From JALYLC01 sp963743275 (GTDB taxonomy: Bacteria > Actinomycetota > Thermoleophilia > Gaiellales > JALYLC01), in NCBI GenBank assembly GCA_963743275.1, contig CAVUPB010000001.1, forward strand, positions 11,452 to 75,451: a stretch of DNA of 64,000 nt, given 5' to 3'. Numbering within the stretch: position 1 is the first letter of the stretch; each line of letters begins with the position of its first letter. The position numbers and the translations under genes are program-made. The notes under the pieces were generated by a model. That model was not told the origin of the DNA. It saw only the letters and a program-made list of their open reading frames with translations, and made no database searches. This document shows, piece after piece, positions 34,383 to 43,290 of this stretch.

Positions 34383-34966
34383 CGGGACCGGGGCCGCTCG
34401 ATCGCCGCGCCGTCGTGCGCGAGCTGCTCGCCGAGCGTGGCGAGCTCGCCGTCGTGAGCGGCCTCGGCTCGCCGTCGTACGACACGATGGCCGCCGGCGA
34501 CCACGACCTCAACTTCTACCTCTGGGGCGCGATGGGCAGCGCCGCGACGGTCGGCCTCGGCCTCGCGCTCGCCCAGCCGGAGCGGCCGGTGCTCGTGATC
34601 ACGGGCGACGGCGAGCAGCTGATGGGACTCGGCGCGCTCGCGACGATCGGCGTCCAGCGCCCCGCGAACCTCACGATCGCCGTGCTCGACAACGAGCGCT
34701 ACGCCGAGACGGGCATGCAGCGCAGCCACACGGCAGACGGGGTGCGCATCGACCGGGTCGCCGCGGCCTGCGGGTTCGCCTGGACGGCGGAGGTCGCGGA
34801 TGCGGCCGGCGTCGACGGCGTACGGCAGCGACTCGGGACGCGCGAGGGCCCGGGCCTCGCCGTCTTCAAGGTCGCCTCCACCGACCTGCCGCGCGTGCTC
34901 CCGCCGATCGACGCCGTGCACCTCAAGCTCCGCCTGCGCCAGGCGCTCGGATTCGCTCCGAACTGA
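34379..34966 (+). CDS. TPP-dependent decarboxylase, beta subunit
   Basis: 195 aa from GTG 34379 (overlapping the alpha stop). VVSGLGSPSYDTMAAGDHDL, NFYLWGAMGSAATVGLGLAL, the diphosphate-binding motif GDGEQLMGLGALATIG and LDNERYAETGMQ (Mg and TPP site) define the PP domain. With the upstream PYR subunit it makes an alpha-beta decarboxylase of the ComDE/phosphonopyruvate type. The C-terminus is short, as in ComE. Confidence 0.82.
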   Translation: MTGPGPLDRRAVVRELLAERGELAVVSGLGSPSYDTMAAGDHDLNFYLWGAMGSAATVGLGLALAQPERPVLVITGDGEQLMGLGALATIGVQRPANLTIAVLDNERYAETGMQRSHTADGVRIDRVAAACGFAWTAEVADAAGVDGVRQRLGTREGPGLAVFKVASTDLPRVLPPIDAVHLKLRLRQALGFAPN

Positions 34967-34990
34967 GGGCCCGCCCGAGCCGCGCCTCCG

Positions 34991-35019
34991 TTGACGAGGA
35001 GCGGACGGTTGTGCAGAAT
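34991..35019 (+). promoter_or_regulatory. Sigma-70-type promoter before the amidohydrolase gene
   Basis: TTGACG (34991-34996), exactly 17 bases, then CAGAAT (35014-35019). The start ATG is at 35056 with GAAGGGA as ribosome site. Confidence 0.55.
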
Positions 35020-35055
35020 CTCTGAACACTCCGACCGTACCCGAAGGGACAAGCG

Positions 35056-36441
35056 ATGGCCCAACGCACGCTGATCAAGGGCGGGACCGTCATCTCGGTC
35101 GATCCGGCCGTCGGCGACTTCGAGCGCGGCGACGTCCTGATCGAGAACGGGGCCATCGCCGCCGTCGGCCCTGCGCTCGAGGCCGGCGACGCGGAGGTCA
35201 TCGACGCGACCGACCGCATCGTGCTCCCGGGCCTGATCGACACGCACCGCCACACGTGGCAGGCGCTCTTCCGCAACATCGCGTCCGACTGGACGCTCGC
35301 GCACTACTTCACCGGCCTGCACGGCACGATGAGCCAGCTCTACCGCCCGGAGGACACCTACGCGGGCAACCTCATCGGCACGCTCGAGGCGCTCGACGGC
35401 GGCATCACGACGCTGCTCGACTGGTCGCACAACCTCAACACGCCCGAGCATTCGGACGCCGCCATCGAGGCGCTCCAGGAGACGCGCTCGCGCGTGATCT
35501 TCGCGCACGGCTGCGGCTTCGCGCACTGGGCGCCCGTGAGCTCGCTGGCGCACGACGAGGACATCCGGCGCGTCGCGCACCAGTACTTCTCGTCCGACGA
35601 CCAGCTCGTGACGCTCGCGATGGCGCCGCGCGGCAACCAGTTCGCGACGCTCGACGTGACCGAGCACGACTACAAGCTCGCGGACGAGCTGAACATCCGC
35701 ATCACCTGCCACGCAGGCGACGGCGAGTGGGGCAAGGGCCGCCCGATCGCGCAGCTCCAGGAGCGCGGCCTGCTCGGCCCGACGCAGACCTACGTGCACT
35801 GCAACTCGCTGGCCGACGACGAGCTGCGGATGATGGCCGACGCGGGCTGCACGGCCTCGATCTCGCCCGACATCGAGCTGCAGATGGGACACGGCTGGCC
35901 AGCGACCGGACGCCTGCTCGAGGCCGGCGTGCGCCCGAGCCTCTCGATCGACGTGTGCTGCTCGAACGGCGGCCACCTCTTCGGCACGATCCGCGCCACG
36001 ATCGGCACGCAGCGCGGATTCGACAACGCGAATGCCGGCGAGGGCGGGCTCAGGGAGCTCAAGCTGAGCTGCCGCGACGTGCTCGAGTTCGCCACGATCG
36101 AGGGCGCGCGCGCTGTCGGGCTGGACTCCAAGATCGGCTCGCTGACGCCCGGCAAGCGCGCCGACATCATCCTCATCCGCACCGACAACTTCGGCATGAC
36201 GCCGCTCAACAACCCGATCGGCGCCGTCGTCTACAACGCGCACCCGGGACTCGTCGACACCGTGTTCGTGGACGGCGAGGTCGTGAAGCGGGACGGCACA
36301 CTCGTCGGCGTCGACGTCGCGCGCGTGCGGCGCCTCGCGGTCGAGGCGCGCGACGACATCCTGCGGCGCGCGAACGGCGCAAACGGCGCCCGGCTCGGCG
36401 GTGACTGGATTCCGAAGCCGTACGAGGCGGTCGAGGCCTGA
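35056..36441 (+). CDS. ATZ/TRZ-type amidohydrolase (amino-purine/triazine deaminase family)
   Basis: 461 aa. LPGLIDTHRHTWQALFRNIA (His64, His66), RITCHAGDGEWG (His), YVHCNSLADDEL (His) and RPSLSIDVCCSNGGHLFGTI (metal Asp) form the mononuclear site of the subtype III amidohydrolases, which include guanine, 8-oxoguanine, cytosine and triazine deaminases. The C-terminal GSLTPGKRADIILIRTDNFG is a family hallmark. Substrate not determined; purine-like nitrogen compounds would fit the ureide hydrolases nearby. A promoter lies upstream and a hairpin directly follows the stop, so it appears to be a single-gene unit. Confidence 0.85.
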   Translation: MAQRTLIKGGTVISVDPAVGDFERGDVLIENGAIAAVGPALEAGDAEVIDATDRIVLPGLIDTHRHTWQALFRNIASDWTLAHYFTGLHGTMSQLYRPEDTYAGNLIGTLEALDGGITTLLDWSHNLNTPEHSDAAIEALQETRSRVIFAHGCGFAHWAPVSSLAHDEDIRRVAHQYFSSDDQLVTLAMAPRGNQFATLDVTEHDYKLADELNIRITCHAGDGEWGKGRPIAQLQERGLLGPTQTYVHCNSLADDELRMMADAGCTASISPDIELQMGHGWPATGRLLEAGVRPSLSIDVCCSNGGHLFGTIRATIGTQRGFDNANAGEGGLRELKLSCRDVLEFATIEGARAVGLDSKIGSLTPGKRADIILIRTDNFGMTPLNNPIGAVVYNAHPGLVDTVFVDGEVVKRDGTLVGVDVARVRRLAVEARDDILRRANGANGARLGGDWIPKPYEAVEA

Positions 36442-36443
36442 GC

Positions 36444-36462
36444 GCGGGCGCTGAACGCCCGC
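36444..36462 (+). terminator. Hairpin after the amidohydrolase gene
   Basis: GCGGGCG (36444-36450), loop CTGAA, CGCCCGC (36456-36462): a perfect seven-base stem starting three bases after the stop codon. No T-tract, as is common in high-GC actinobacteria. Confidence 0.6.
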
Positions 36463-36485
36463 ACGCAACAGACGTTCACGGTTCC

Positions 36486-36514
36486 TTGACAGGCTGGGCA
36501 GCATTGCTTAACGT
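36486..36514 (+). promoter_or_regulatory. Sigma-70-type promoter of the SDR/ABC-transporter operon
   Basis: TTGACA (36486-36491), 17 bases, TAACGT (36509-36514): a full -35 consensus with ideal spacing. The first gene starts at GTG 36568 after GGGAGG. Confidence 0.65.
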
Positions 36515-36567
36515 CGGCGCGTGCTCGCCCCTCGCGGCGCGCAGTCGTCCACCACTCGGGAGGCTCC

Positions 36568-37335
36568 GTGGAAGCTGCCAGCGTTGACTGGGGCCTGACA
36601 GGCAAGGCCGTCATCGTGACCGGAGCGAGCTCCGGCATCGGGGCCGCGACCGCGCGCGCCCTCGGGGCCACGGGGGCCTCGGTGCTGCTCGTCGGGCGCG
36701 ACGATGACCGGCTGGCCGAGCAGGCCCGGGCGACGCAGGCGCGCGGGGGTCGCGCGGAGATCGCGAATGTCGACCTGGACGACCTCGAGGCGACCGCGGG
36801 CCTGCCCGCGCGCGCGGTTGCCGCGTTCGGCTCGCTGCACGGCATCGTCCATACCGCCAGCCTCTTCGATCCCCTGCCGCTCGCGGACACGACGCCGGCG
36901 TCGCTCGAGGGGCAGTGGCGCACGAACGTCGCCGCGCCGCTGATGCTCACGAAGGCCGCCGTGCCGCACCTCGGCACGGGCTCGTCGATCGTCTTCATCG
37001 GCTCGACCACCGGCAGCGTCGGCTTTCCCGGATGCTCGGCCTACACGGCCACGAAGGGTGCGGTGGATTCGCTCACGCGCGCGCTCGCCGTCGAGTTCGC
37101 GCCGAGCGGGATCCGCGTCAACATCGTGGTGCCCGGCTACGTGCGCACGCCGATGCTCCAGCCGCATCTCGACGCGAACGAGGGCTACGAGGAGTGGATC
37201 CTCGGGCGTACGCCGCTGGCGCGCATCGGCGGCCCGGACGAGGTCGCGTCGAGCATCCTCTTCATGCTCTCGCCGCTGTCGCAGTACGTCGACGGCGCCA
37301 CCCTGGTCGCGGACGGCGGCTGGATCGCCCAGTAG
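36568..37335 (+). CDS. Short-chain dehydrogenase/reductase
   Basis: 255 aa from GTG 36568. AVIVTGASSGIGAATARALG (cofactor motif TGxxxGxG), GIVHTASLFDPLPL (NAG replaced by HTAS), FIGSTTGSVG (Ser) and YTATKGAVDSL (YxxxK): classical SDR. The replacement of the central N-A-G by H-T-A is a small departure. First gene of the transporter operon; it probably oxidises or reduces the imported compound or a derivative. Confidence 0.88.
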   Translation: MEAASVDWGLTGKAVIVTGASSGIGAATARALGATGASVLLVGRDDDRLAEQARATQARGGRAEIANVDLDDLEATAGLPARAVAAFGSLHGIVHTASLFDPLPLADTTPASLEGQWRTNVAAPLMLTKAAVPHLGTGSSIVFIGSTTGSVGFPGCSAYTATKGAVDSLTRALAVEFAPSGIRVNIVVPGYVRTPMLQPHLDANEGYEEWILGRTPLARIGGPDEVASSILFMLSPLSQYVDGATLVADGGWIAQ

Positions 37336-37340
37336 GGCCC

Positions 37341-38516
37341 GTGCTGGTGCCGACGACCGCCATCCCCGGATCGCGAGCGCCCGTCCCGCGCTGGGACGGC
37401 GCCGGCGACCTACGTTCGCGCCTGCGCGTGCCGCGGTTCTCGGCGATCTGGGTCGCGACCGCCGTGCTGTTCGCGGTCAGCCCGCTGCTCGCGAGCGGCA
37501 GCGTCAGCCACAGCGCGCTGCTCTCGATGCTGCCGTTCGCGGCGATCCTGGCGATCGCGGGCATCGGCCAGACGCTCGTCATCCAGCAGCGCGGGCTCGA
37601 CCTCTCGGTGCCCGGGATGATCACGCTGACGACGATCCTCGTGACGCGGATCCCGGACGGTCACGACGACCGGCTGCCGGAGGCGATCGGCGTGATCCTG
37701 CTGGCGTGCATCGCCTCGGGGCTGATCAGCGGCATCGCGATCACATGGCTCTCGATCACGCCCCTCGTCGCGACGCTCGGGGTCAACGCCCTGCTGCAGG
37801 GCGTCGTCTTCCAGATCACGAGCGGCGCGTCGACGTCGGCCGCTCCGCCCGGCCTCGCGAACTTCGCGCTCGACAAGACGTTCGGCGTGCCGAACGCGGT
37901 CCTGATAGCGGCCGCCGCAATCCTGCTCGTGGCGGGCATCATCCGCTCGACGATCGTGGGGCGGCGCTTCATCGCCGTCGGGGCGAGCCCCGCCGCGGCG
38001 CACGCGGCCGGCGTGCGCGTCAAGGCCTACGAGGTCGCCACGTACGTCTTCGCCAGCATCACCTACGGGGCCGCGGGGATCCTCGTCGCCGGCTTCCTCG
38101 GCACGCCCGGCATCGGCGCCGGCAACGACTACCTGCTGCCCACGATCGCCGCGGTCGTGCTCGGCGGCACGTCGCTGGTCGGCGGCGTCGGCAGCGTCGT
38201 CGCGACCGGCATCGGCGCGCTCTTCCTGACGCAGCTCGAGCAGGTCGTGCGCGGCATGGGCGCGCCCTCCTCGGTGCAGTTCATCATCCAGGGCTCGATC
38301 ATCGCCCTCGGCATGGCGGTCGGCGCGGTGCCGTGGCGGCGGCTGCGCGAGCGCCTGCTCCCGTCCGCGGGCCCGCTCGCCGCCACGACCGCGGGCATCG
38401 CGCTCGCGTCCTCCTCGCCATCGGCGTCCGGGGTCGTTGACCCCGCCCCGGACGAAACGTCTCCCGCGTCGCATCCGCGCGACGACTCGGGCCATTCACC
38501 CTCGAACGGGGTCTAG
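37341..38516 (+). CDS. Ribose-type ABC transporter permease (RbsC family)
   Basis: 391 aa from GTG 37341, five bases after the SDR. FAAILAIAGIGQTLVIQQRG, GLDLSVPGMITLTTILVTRI and FIAVGASPAAAHAAGVRVKA with about nine helices identify the BPD_transp_2 family that imports sugars, nucleosides or autoinducer-2. The C-terminal 60 residues are Ser/Pro/Asp-rich and probably disordered. It serves the same system as the binding protein and the ATPase-permease fusion that follow. Confidence 0.88.
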   Translation: MLVPTTAIPGSRAPVPRWDGAGDLRSRLRVPRFSAIWVATAVLFAVSPLLASGSVSHSALLSMLPFAAILAIAGIGQTLVIQQRGLDLSVPGMITLTTILVTRIPDGHDDRLPEAIGVILLACIASGLISGIAITWLSITPLVATLGVNALLQGVVFQITSGASTSAAPPGLANFALDKTFGVPNAVLIAAAAILLVAGIIRSTIVGRRFIAVGASPAAAHAAGVRVKAYEVATYVFASITYGAAGILVAGFLGTPGIGAGNDYLLPTIAAVVLGGTSLVGGVGSVVATGIGALFLTQLEQVVRGMGAPSSVQFIIQGSIIALGMAVGAVPWRRLRERLLPSAGPLAATTAGIALASSSPSASGVVDPAPDETSPASHPRDDSGHSPSNGV

Positions 38517-38527
38517 GAGGTCGCTCA

Positions 38528-39685
38528 ATGTCCGGAACGTCCCATCGCGGAGCGAAGTCGCTCCCGCAACGGCGCAGGCGGTTGCTCGTCCTGCCCGCCC
38601 TCGCACTGCTCGCCGTGGCGCTCGCGGCGACGACGGCATGGGCGCGCGGCGCCGTAACCTGGCCGACGGAGGCCCAGGAGACGGCTACGTCGGGCGTCTT
38701 CACGAACCTGCCGTTCTGCGGCACCAAGCAGATCACGCTCGGCATCCACGACGGCTTCGGCATCAACGCGTGGTCGCAGGAGTCGTACGCGGCGGTGCGC
38801 TCCGAGGCCGCCAAGTGCTCCAACGTCAAGCAGATCGTCGTGCTCGGCGGCGGTGACCTGCAGAAGTCCATCTCGGACATCAACTCGATGGTCGCGCAGG
38901 GCGCGAACGCCATCGTGATGATCCCCGACTTCGGCCAGGCCCAGCTGGCGTCGATCCAGGCCGCCACCGCGGCCGGCGTCAAGGTCGTGCCCTGGGGCGC
39001 CGATCCGGGCGGAACGCCGGGCAAGGACTTCGTCACCTACGTCGACTGGAGCTCGCCGATCGCGGGCACCATGTGGGCCAACTGGATGGTCAAGCTGCTC
39101 GACGGCAAGGGCAACATCGTGTTCCTCGGCGGACCCGCCGGCAACCCGGTCACCACGGGCCAGCTCAAGTCGATCGTCAAGGTCTTCGCCAAGCACCCGG
39201 GCATGAAGCTGCTCACGGGCAAGAAGTCCTGGCCCGTCACGAACTGGGATCCCGCGACCGCGCAGAAGCAGATGAGCGCGCTGCTCGCCAAGTACAAGAA
39301 GATCGACGGGATCATCTCCGACTACGGCACGGACGCCCTCGCCGCGACGCGCGCGTTCCAGGCGGCCGGCCGCAAGCTCGTCCCGATCGGGACGCTCGAC
39401 GCCAACGGCCTCTCGTGCCTCTACAAGAAGGTGCACGCGAAGAACCCGGCGTTCCAGCTCGCGACCATCTCGTCGCGCAACTGGCTCGGCCGCGTGGCCG
39501 CCCGCAAGGCGATCGCCGCGGCCGAGGGTCTCCCCAACAAGGAGCCGAGCCGCTACGACCTGCCGTTCTTCGAGAACTCGGTGAGCGGCCAGGACCCGGT
39601 CTGCGTGCCCAGCGCCGCGCCCGACTTCTACTCCTCGAACAAGCTCACCCAGGCCGTCATCGGCAAGTACGGGAAGCCGTCGTAG
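38528..39685 (+). CDS. Periplasmic-type sugar/nucleoside-binding protein of the ABC transporter
   Basis: 385 aa. Signal peptide RRRRLLVLPALALLAVALAA with cleavage likely after TTAWA or near residue 45; no lipobox cysteine is evident, so retention may be by another route. Mature part: QITLGIHDGFGINAWSQESY, MVAQGANAIVMIPDFGQAQL and IDGIISDYGTDALAATRAFQ, a two-lobed Peripla_BP_4 protein. AGGAGG precedes the ATG. Four to eleven bases separate it from its neighbours. Ligand unknown; a nucleoside, sugar or ureide would fit the region. Confidence 0.87.
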   Translation: MSGTSHRGAKSLPQRRRRLLVLPALALLAVALAATTAWARGAVTWPTEAQETATSGVFTNLPFCGTKQITLGIHDGFGINAWSQESYAAVRSEAAKCSNVKQIVVLGGGDLQKSISDINSMVAQGANAIVMIPDFGQAQLASIQAATAAGVKVVPWGADPGGTPGKDFVTYVDWSSPIAGTMWANWMVKLLDGKGNIVFLGGPAGNPVTTGQLKSIVKVFAKHPGMKLLTGKKSWPVTNWDPATAQKQMSALLAKYKKIDGIISDYGTDALAATRAFQAAGRKLVPIGTLDANGLSCLYKKVHAKNPAFQLATISSRNWLGRVAARKAIAAAEGLPNKEPSRYDLPFFENSVSGQDPVCVPSAAPDFYSSNKLTQAVIGKYGKPS

Positions 39686-39689
39686 GGAG

Positions 39690-42212
39690 ATGAAGGAAGC
39701 CCGCGTCGTTCTCCGCCTCACCGACGTCGTCAAGACGTTCCCCGGGGTCGTGGCGCTCAAGGGCGTCGGCCTCGAGGTCGTCGAGGGCGAGGTCCATGCG
39801 CTCGTGGGGGAGAACGGCGCGGGCAAGTCGACGCTCATGGCGGTCGCCGCCGGCTCGACGCTGCCCGACACGGGCATCGTCGAGATCGGCGGCGCCGTCA
39901 TGGAGCAGCCGTCGCCCGCGACGGCGCAGGCGATGGGCATCGCCGTCGTCTACCAGCACCTCTCGATCCTCGAAGACCTCACGGTCGCCGAGACGATGGT
40001 CTTCGCGATGCCGCGCGGGCGGCGGCCGTCGCTGCTGCGCGCGGGCCCGTGGGCGCGCGAGAAGCTCGCCGTCGTCGGCGCGTCGATCGACCCCTCGGCC
40101 CGCGTCAGCGAGCTGAGCGTGGCCGACCGCCAGCTCGTCGAGATCGCCAAGGCGCTCGCGCTCGAGCCCAAGGTGCTCGTGCTCGACGAGCCGACGGAGT
40201 CGCTCACGCCCGTCGAGAGCGCCCTCCTGTTCGAGCAGGTGCGCCGGATCACGGCCGCCGGGACGGCCGTCGTCTACATCTCGCACCGCCTCCCGGAGGT
40301 GCAGCGCATCGCCGACCGCATCACCGTCCTGCGCGACGGCGAGACGCGCGGCACGGTGGCCGCCGCCGGCGTCTCCGAGGCCGAGATCCTGCGGCTCATC
40401 ATCGGGCGCGCGGTCGATCAGGCCTTCCCGCCCAAGGCCGAGCTCGCGGCCGGCGCCGAGCCGCTGCTGAGCGTGCGCGGGCTCTCCGGACCGCGCTTCC
40501 ACGATGTCAGCCTCGCTGTCCGGCCCGGCGAGATCGTCGGGCTCGCAGGCGTCGAGGGCAACGGCCAGCGCGAGTTCCTGCGCGCGCTGGCGGGGCTCCT
40601 GCGCGCGAGCGGCGAGGTCACGCTCGCCGGCGCGCGCGTGCCCCTGGGCGACCCGGGCAAGGTGCAGCGCGCCGGCATCGTCCACCTGCCCGGCGACCGC
40701 CACGCCGAGGGCGTGCTGCTGCCGCTGAGCGTGCGCGAGAACACCTCGCTGCTCGCGCTCAAGGACGTCGCGCGCGCCGGCATCGTGCAGCGCCGGCGCG
40801 AGTCCGAGCTCGTCGCCGGGCAGATCCAGCAGCTCGACGTGCGTACGCCGGGGATGGAGACGCCGATCTCGGCGCTCTCCGGCGGCAATCAGCAGAAGGT
40901 GCTGTTCGCGCGCTCGCTGCTGGCGGGGCCGACCGTGCTGCTGGCCGACGAGCCGACGCGCGGCGTCGATGCGAACGCGCGCCTCGAGCTGTACCAGGTG
41001 CTGCGCCGCGCCGCCCAGGCCGGCCAGGCGGTGATCGTGGTCTCCTCGGACGTCGTCGAGCTGCAGGGGCTGTGCGACCGGGTGCTCGTGTTCTCGCGCG
41101 GGCAGGCGGTGCGCACGCTCGAGGGGCCGGAGATCACCGAGGAGAACATCACCGGCGCCGCGATCACGTCGGACACGCACCGCTCCGGCGCGGGCGCGCG
41201 GCTGCGCACGGGTCTGCAGTGGCGCCGCTTCGGCGCCGGCGACTACCTCCCGACCGCCGTGCTCGCGGTCCTCATCGCCGGGCTCACGATCTACACCTCG
41301 GCCTCCAACGACCACTTCCTGTCCCAGTTCAACTTCGTCAGCATGCTGCTGCTCGCGAGCGCCCTCGGATTCATCGCCCTCGGCCAGCTGATCGTCATGC
41401 TGACGGGCGGCATCGACCTCTCGGTCGGCCCGCTCACGGGCCTCGTCGTCGTGGTCATGTCGTTCTTCGCCGGCGCCGGGCAGAGCGAGGCGCGGCTCTG
41501 GGTGGGCATCCTCGCGGTGATCGGAACCGCGGTCGCGGTCGGGCTGACGAACGCCGCGCTCGTGCGCATCGTGCGGCTCGCTCCCGTGCTCGCGACGCTC
41601 GCGACCTACATCGTGCTGCAGGGGATCTCGCTGCTCCTGCGCGAGACGCCCGGCGGGTTCTTCCGGCCCAGCGTCACGACCACGATCAAGACGACGATCG
41701 GCTGGGTGCCCGTCGCGTTCCTGCTGTGTGCCGGGCTCGCGCTCGCCTGCGAGGCGCTGCTGCGCTGGTCGCGCCTCGGGCTCGCGCTGCGCGCGGTCGG
41801 CTCCGACGCCACGCGCGCGCACCGGCTCGGCGCCCACGTCACGATCACGCAGGTCTCGGCCTACGTGCTCTGCTCGCTCTTCACCGCCGCGGGCGGCGTC
41901 ATGCTGGCCTCGCAGATCGCGATCGGCGACCCGAGCGTGGGACTCAACTACACGCTCACGAGCATCACCGCCGTCGTGCTCGGCGGGGCGAGCATCTTCG
42001 GTGGCCGTGGCTCGTTCATCGGCGCCTTCTGCGGCGCCGTGCTGATCCAGGAGATCGTCACGTCCACGACGTTCCTGCAGATCGGGACGGAGTGGCAGTA
42101 CTACCTGCCGGGCATCCTGATCCTGGCCGGCGCGGGCGTCTACTCGCGCACGCGCCACCTGGGGCCGTCGGCGCTGAGCTCCGAGACGGCACCCGCACCT
42201 GCATCCAACTGA
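39690..42212 (+). CDS. Fusion of tandem-ATPase (RbsA-like) and permease (RbsC-like) of the ABC transporter
   Basis: 840 aa. First ATPase (residues about 8-245): Walker A GENGAGKST, ELSVADRQLVEIAKAL signature, LVLDEPTESL. Second ATPase (250-490): degenerate Walker A GVEGNGQRE, normal signature ALSGGNQQKVLFARSL, DEPTRGVD. One active and one degenerate site is usual for RbsA/MglA. Residues 515-825 are a complete permease (IVMLTGGIDLSVGPLTGL, LALRAVGSDATRAHRLG). RbsA and RbsC are normally separate; here one chain carries both, and a second permease gene lies two genes upstream, so the channel is probably a heterodimer. Confidence 0.87.
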   Translation: MKEARVVLRLTDVVKTFPGVVALKGVGLEVVEGEVHALVGENGAGKSTLMAVAAGSTLPDTGIVEIGGAVMEQPSPATAQAMGIAVVYQHLSILEDLTVAETMVFAMPRGRRPSLLRAGPWAREKLAVVGASIDPSARVSELSVADRQLVEIAKALALEPKVLVLDEPTESLTPVESALLFEQVRRITAAGTAVVYISHRLPEVQRIADRITVLRDGETRGTVAAAGVSEAEILRLIIGRAVDQAFPPKAELAAGAEPLLSVRGLSGPRFHDVSLAVRPGEIVGLAGVEGNGQREFLRALAGLLRASGEVTLAGARVPLGDPGKVQRAGIVHLPGDRHAEGVLLPLSVRENTSLLALKDVARAGIVQRRRESELVAGQIQQLDVRTPGMETPISALSGGNQQKVLFARSLLAGPTVLLADEPTRGVDANARLELYQVLRRAAQAGQAVIVVSSDVVELQGLCDRVLVFSRGQAVRTLEGPEITEENITGAAITSDTHRSGAGARLRTGLQWRRFGAGDYLPTAVLAVLIAGLTIYTSASNDHFLSQFNFVSMLLLASALGFIALGQLIVMLTGGIDLSVGPLTGLVVVVMSFFAGAGQSEARLWVGILAVIGTAVAVGLTNAALVRIVRLAPVLATLATYIVLQGISLLLRETPGGFFRPSVTTTIKTTIGWVPVAFLLCAGLALACEALLRWSRLGLALRAVGSDATRAHRLGAHVTITQVSAYVLCSLFTAAGGVMLASQIAIGDPSVGLNYTLTSITAVVLGGASIFGGRGSFIGAFCGAVLIQEIVTSTTFLQIGTEWQYYLPGILILAGAGVYSRTRHLGPSALSSETAPAPASN

Positions 42213-42229
42213 ATCGATCGAGGAGAAGC

Positions 42230-43180
42230 ATGGCTGACAAGAAGATCATCGCCGTCGTCGGCGCCACGGGCGCGCAGGGCGGCGGCCTGGTGCGCGCGAT
42301 CATGGGCGACCCGAACAGCGAGTTCACCGCGCGCGCGCTCACGCGCGACCCGAGCTCCGACGCCGCCAAGGCACTGGCCGCGCTGGGGGCGGAGGTCGTC
42401 GCCACCGACATCGACGACGAGGCCAGCCTCGAGCGTGCGTTCGAAGGCGCCTACGGCGCGTTCTGCGTGACGTTCTTCTGGGCCCACTTCTCGCCCGAGA
42501 CCGAGCAGGCCGAAGCCACGTCGATGGCCCGCATCGCCAAGGCCAAGGGCCTCAGCCACGTGATCTGGTCGACCCTCGAGGACACGCGCGAGCACATCCC
42601 TCTGAGCGACGACCGCATGCCGACGCTGCAGGAGAAGTGGAAGGTGCCGCACTACGACTCGAAGGGGTCGATCAACCACGTCTTCACCGACGCCGGGGTG
42701 CCGACGACGTTCCTCAACACGTCGTTCAACTGGGAGAACTTCATCTTCTTCGGCATGGGCCCGCAGCGCGGCGACGACGGCAAGCTGCGCCTCACCCTGC
42801 CGATGGGCAGCGCGAAGCTGCCGGGCATGGCTGTCGAGGACGTCGGCAAGGTCGCGTACGCGATCTTCAAGGCGGGCCAGGCGTACATCGGCAAGACCGT
42901 CAGCATCGCGGGCGAGCACCTGAGCGGCGCCGAGATGGCCGCGGGCTTCAGCAAGGCGCTGGGCGAGGAGGTGGAGTACAACGAGGTCTCGCCCGACGTG
43001 TATCGCGGCTTCGGCTTCCCCGGAGCGGACGACATCGGCAACATGTTCCAGTTCAAGCGCGACTTCGAGAAGGAGTACTGCGGGCCGCGCGACATCGCCG
43101 CCACGCGCGCGCTCGACCCGGAGCTGCAGTCCTTCGAGCAGTGGCTGGCGGCCAACGCCAGCCGCATCCCGATCGGCTAG
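42230..43180 (+). CDS. NmrA-family NAD(P)-binding protein
   Basis: 316 aa. IIAVVGATGAQGGGLVRAIM (Rossmann motif GATGxxGG), ARALTRDPSSDAAKALAALG, SHVIWSTLEDTREH and YDSKGSINHVFTDAG match NmrA-like atypical SDR proteins (HSCARG/NmrA), several of which sense NADP(H) redox state without catalysis. The active Tyr-x3-Lys is absent at the usual place, though YDSKG is nearby. AGGAG precedes the ATG, 17 bases behind the transporter fusion; last gene of the operon. Confidence 0.85.
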   Translation: MADKKIIAVVGATGAQGGGLVRAIMGDPNSEFTARALTRDPSSDAAKALAALGAEVVATDIDDEASLERAFEGAYGAFCVTFFWAHFSPETEQAEATSMARIAKAKGLSHVIWSTLEDTREHIPLSDDRMPTLQEKWKVPHYDSKGSINHVFTDAGVPTTFLNTSFNWENFIFFGMGPQRGDDGKLRLTLPMGSAKLPGMAVEDVGKVAYAIFKAGQAYIGKTVSIAGEHLSGAEMAAGFSKALGEEVEYNEVSPDVYRGFGFPGADDIGNMFQFKRDFEKEYCGPRDIAATRALDPELQSFEQWLAANASRIPIG

Positions 43181-43203
43181 CGCCGCTTCGCAGCACGCAC
43201 GGC

Positions 43204-43246
43204 GGCCGGTTCCCAACCTCCCCGAACGGGGTAGGCGGAACCGGCC
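43204..43246. terminator. Nested hairpin after the NmrA gene
   Basis: GGCCGGTTCC (43204-43213) pairs with GGAACCGGCC (43237-43246); inside it CCCCG (220-224) pairs with CGGGG (227-231). A strong cruciform 24 bases after the stop, before a new unit. No T-tract. Confidence 0.65.
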
Positions 43247-43290
43247 GTCCGCCCTGCGCGCGATCGCGGGGCGGCCGCTTTCATGGCGGT

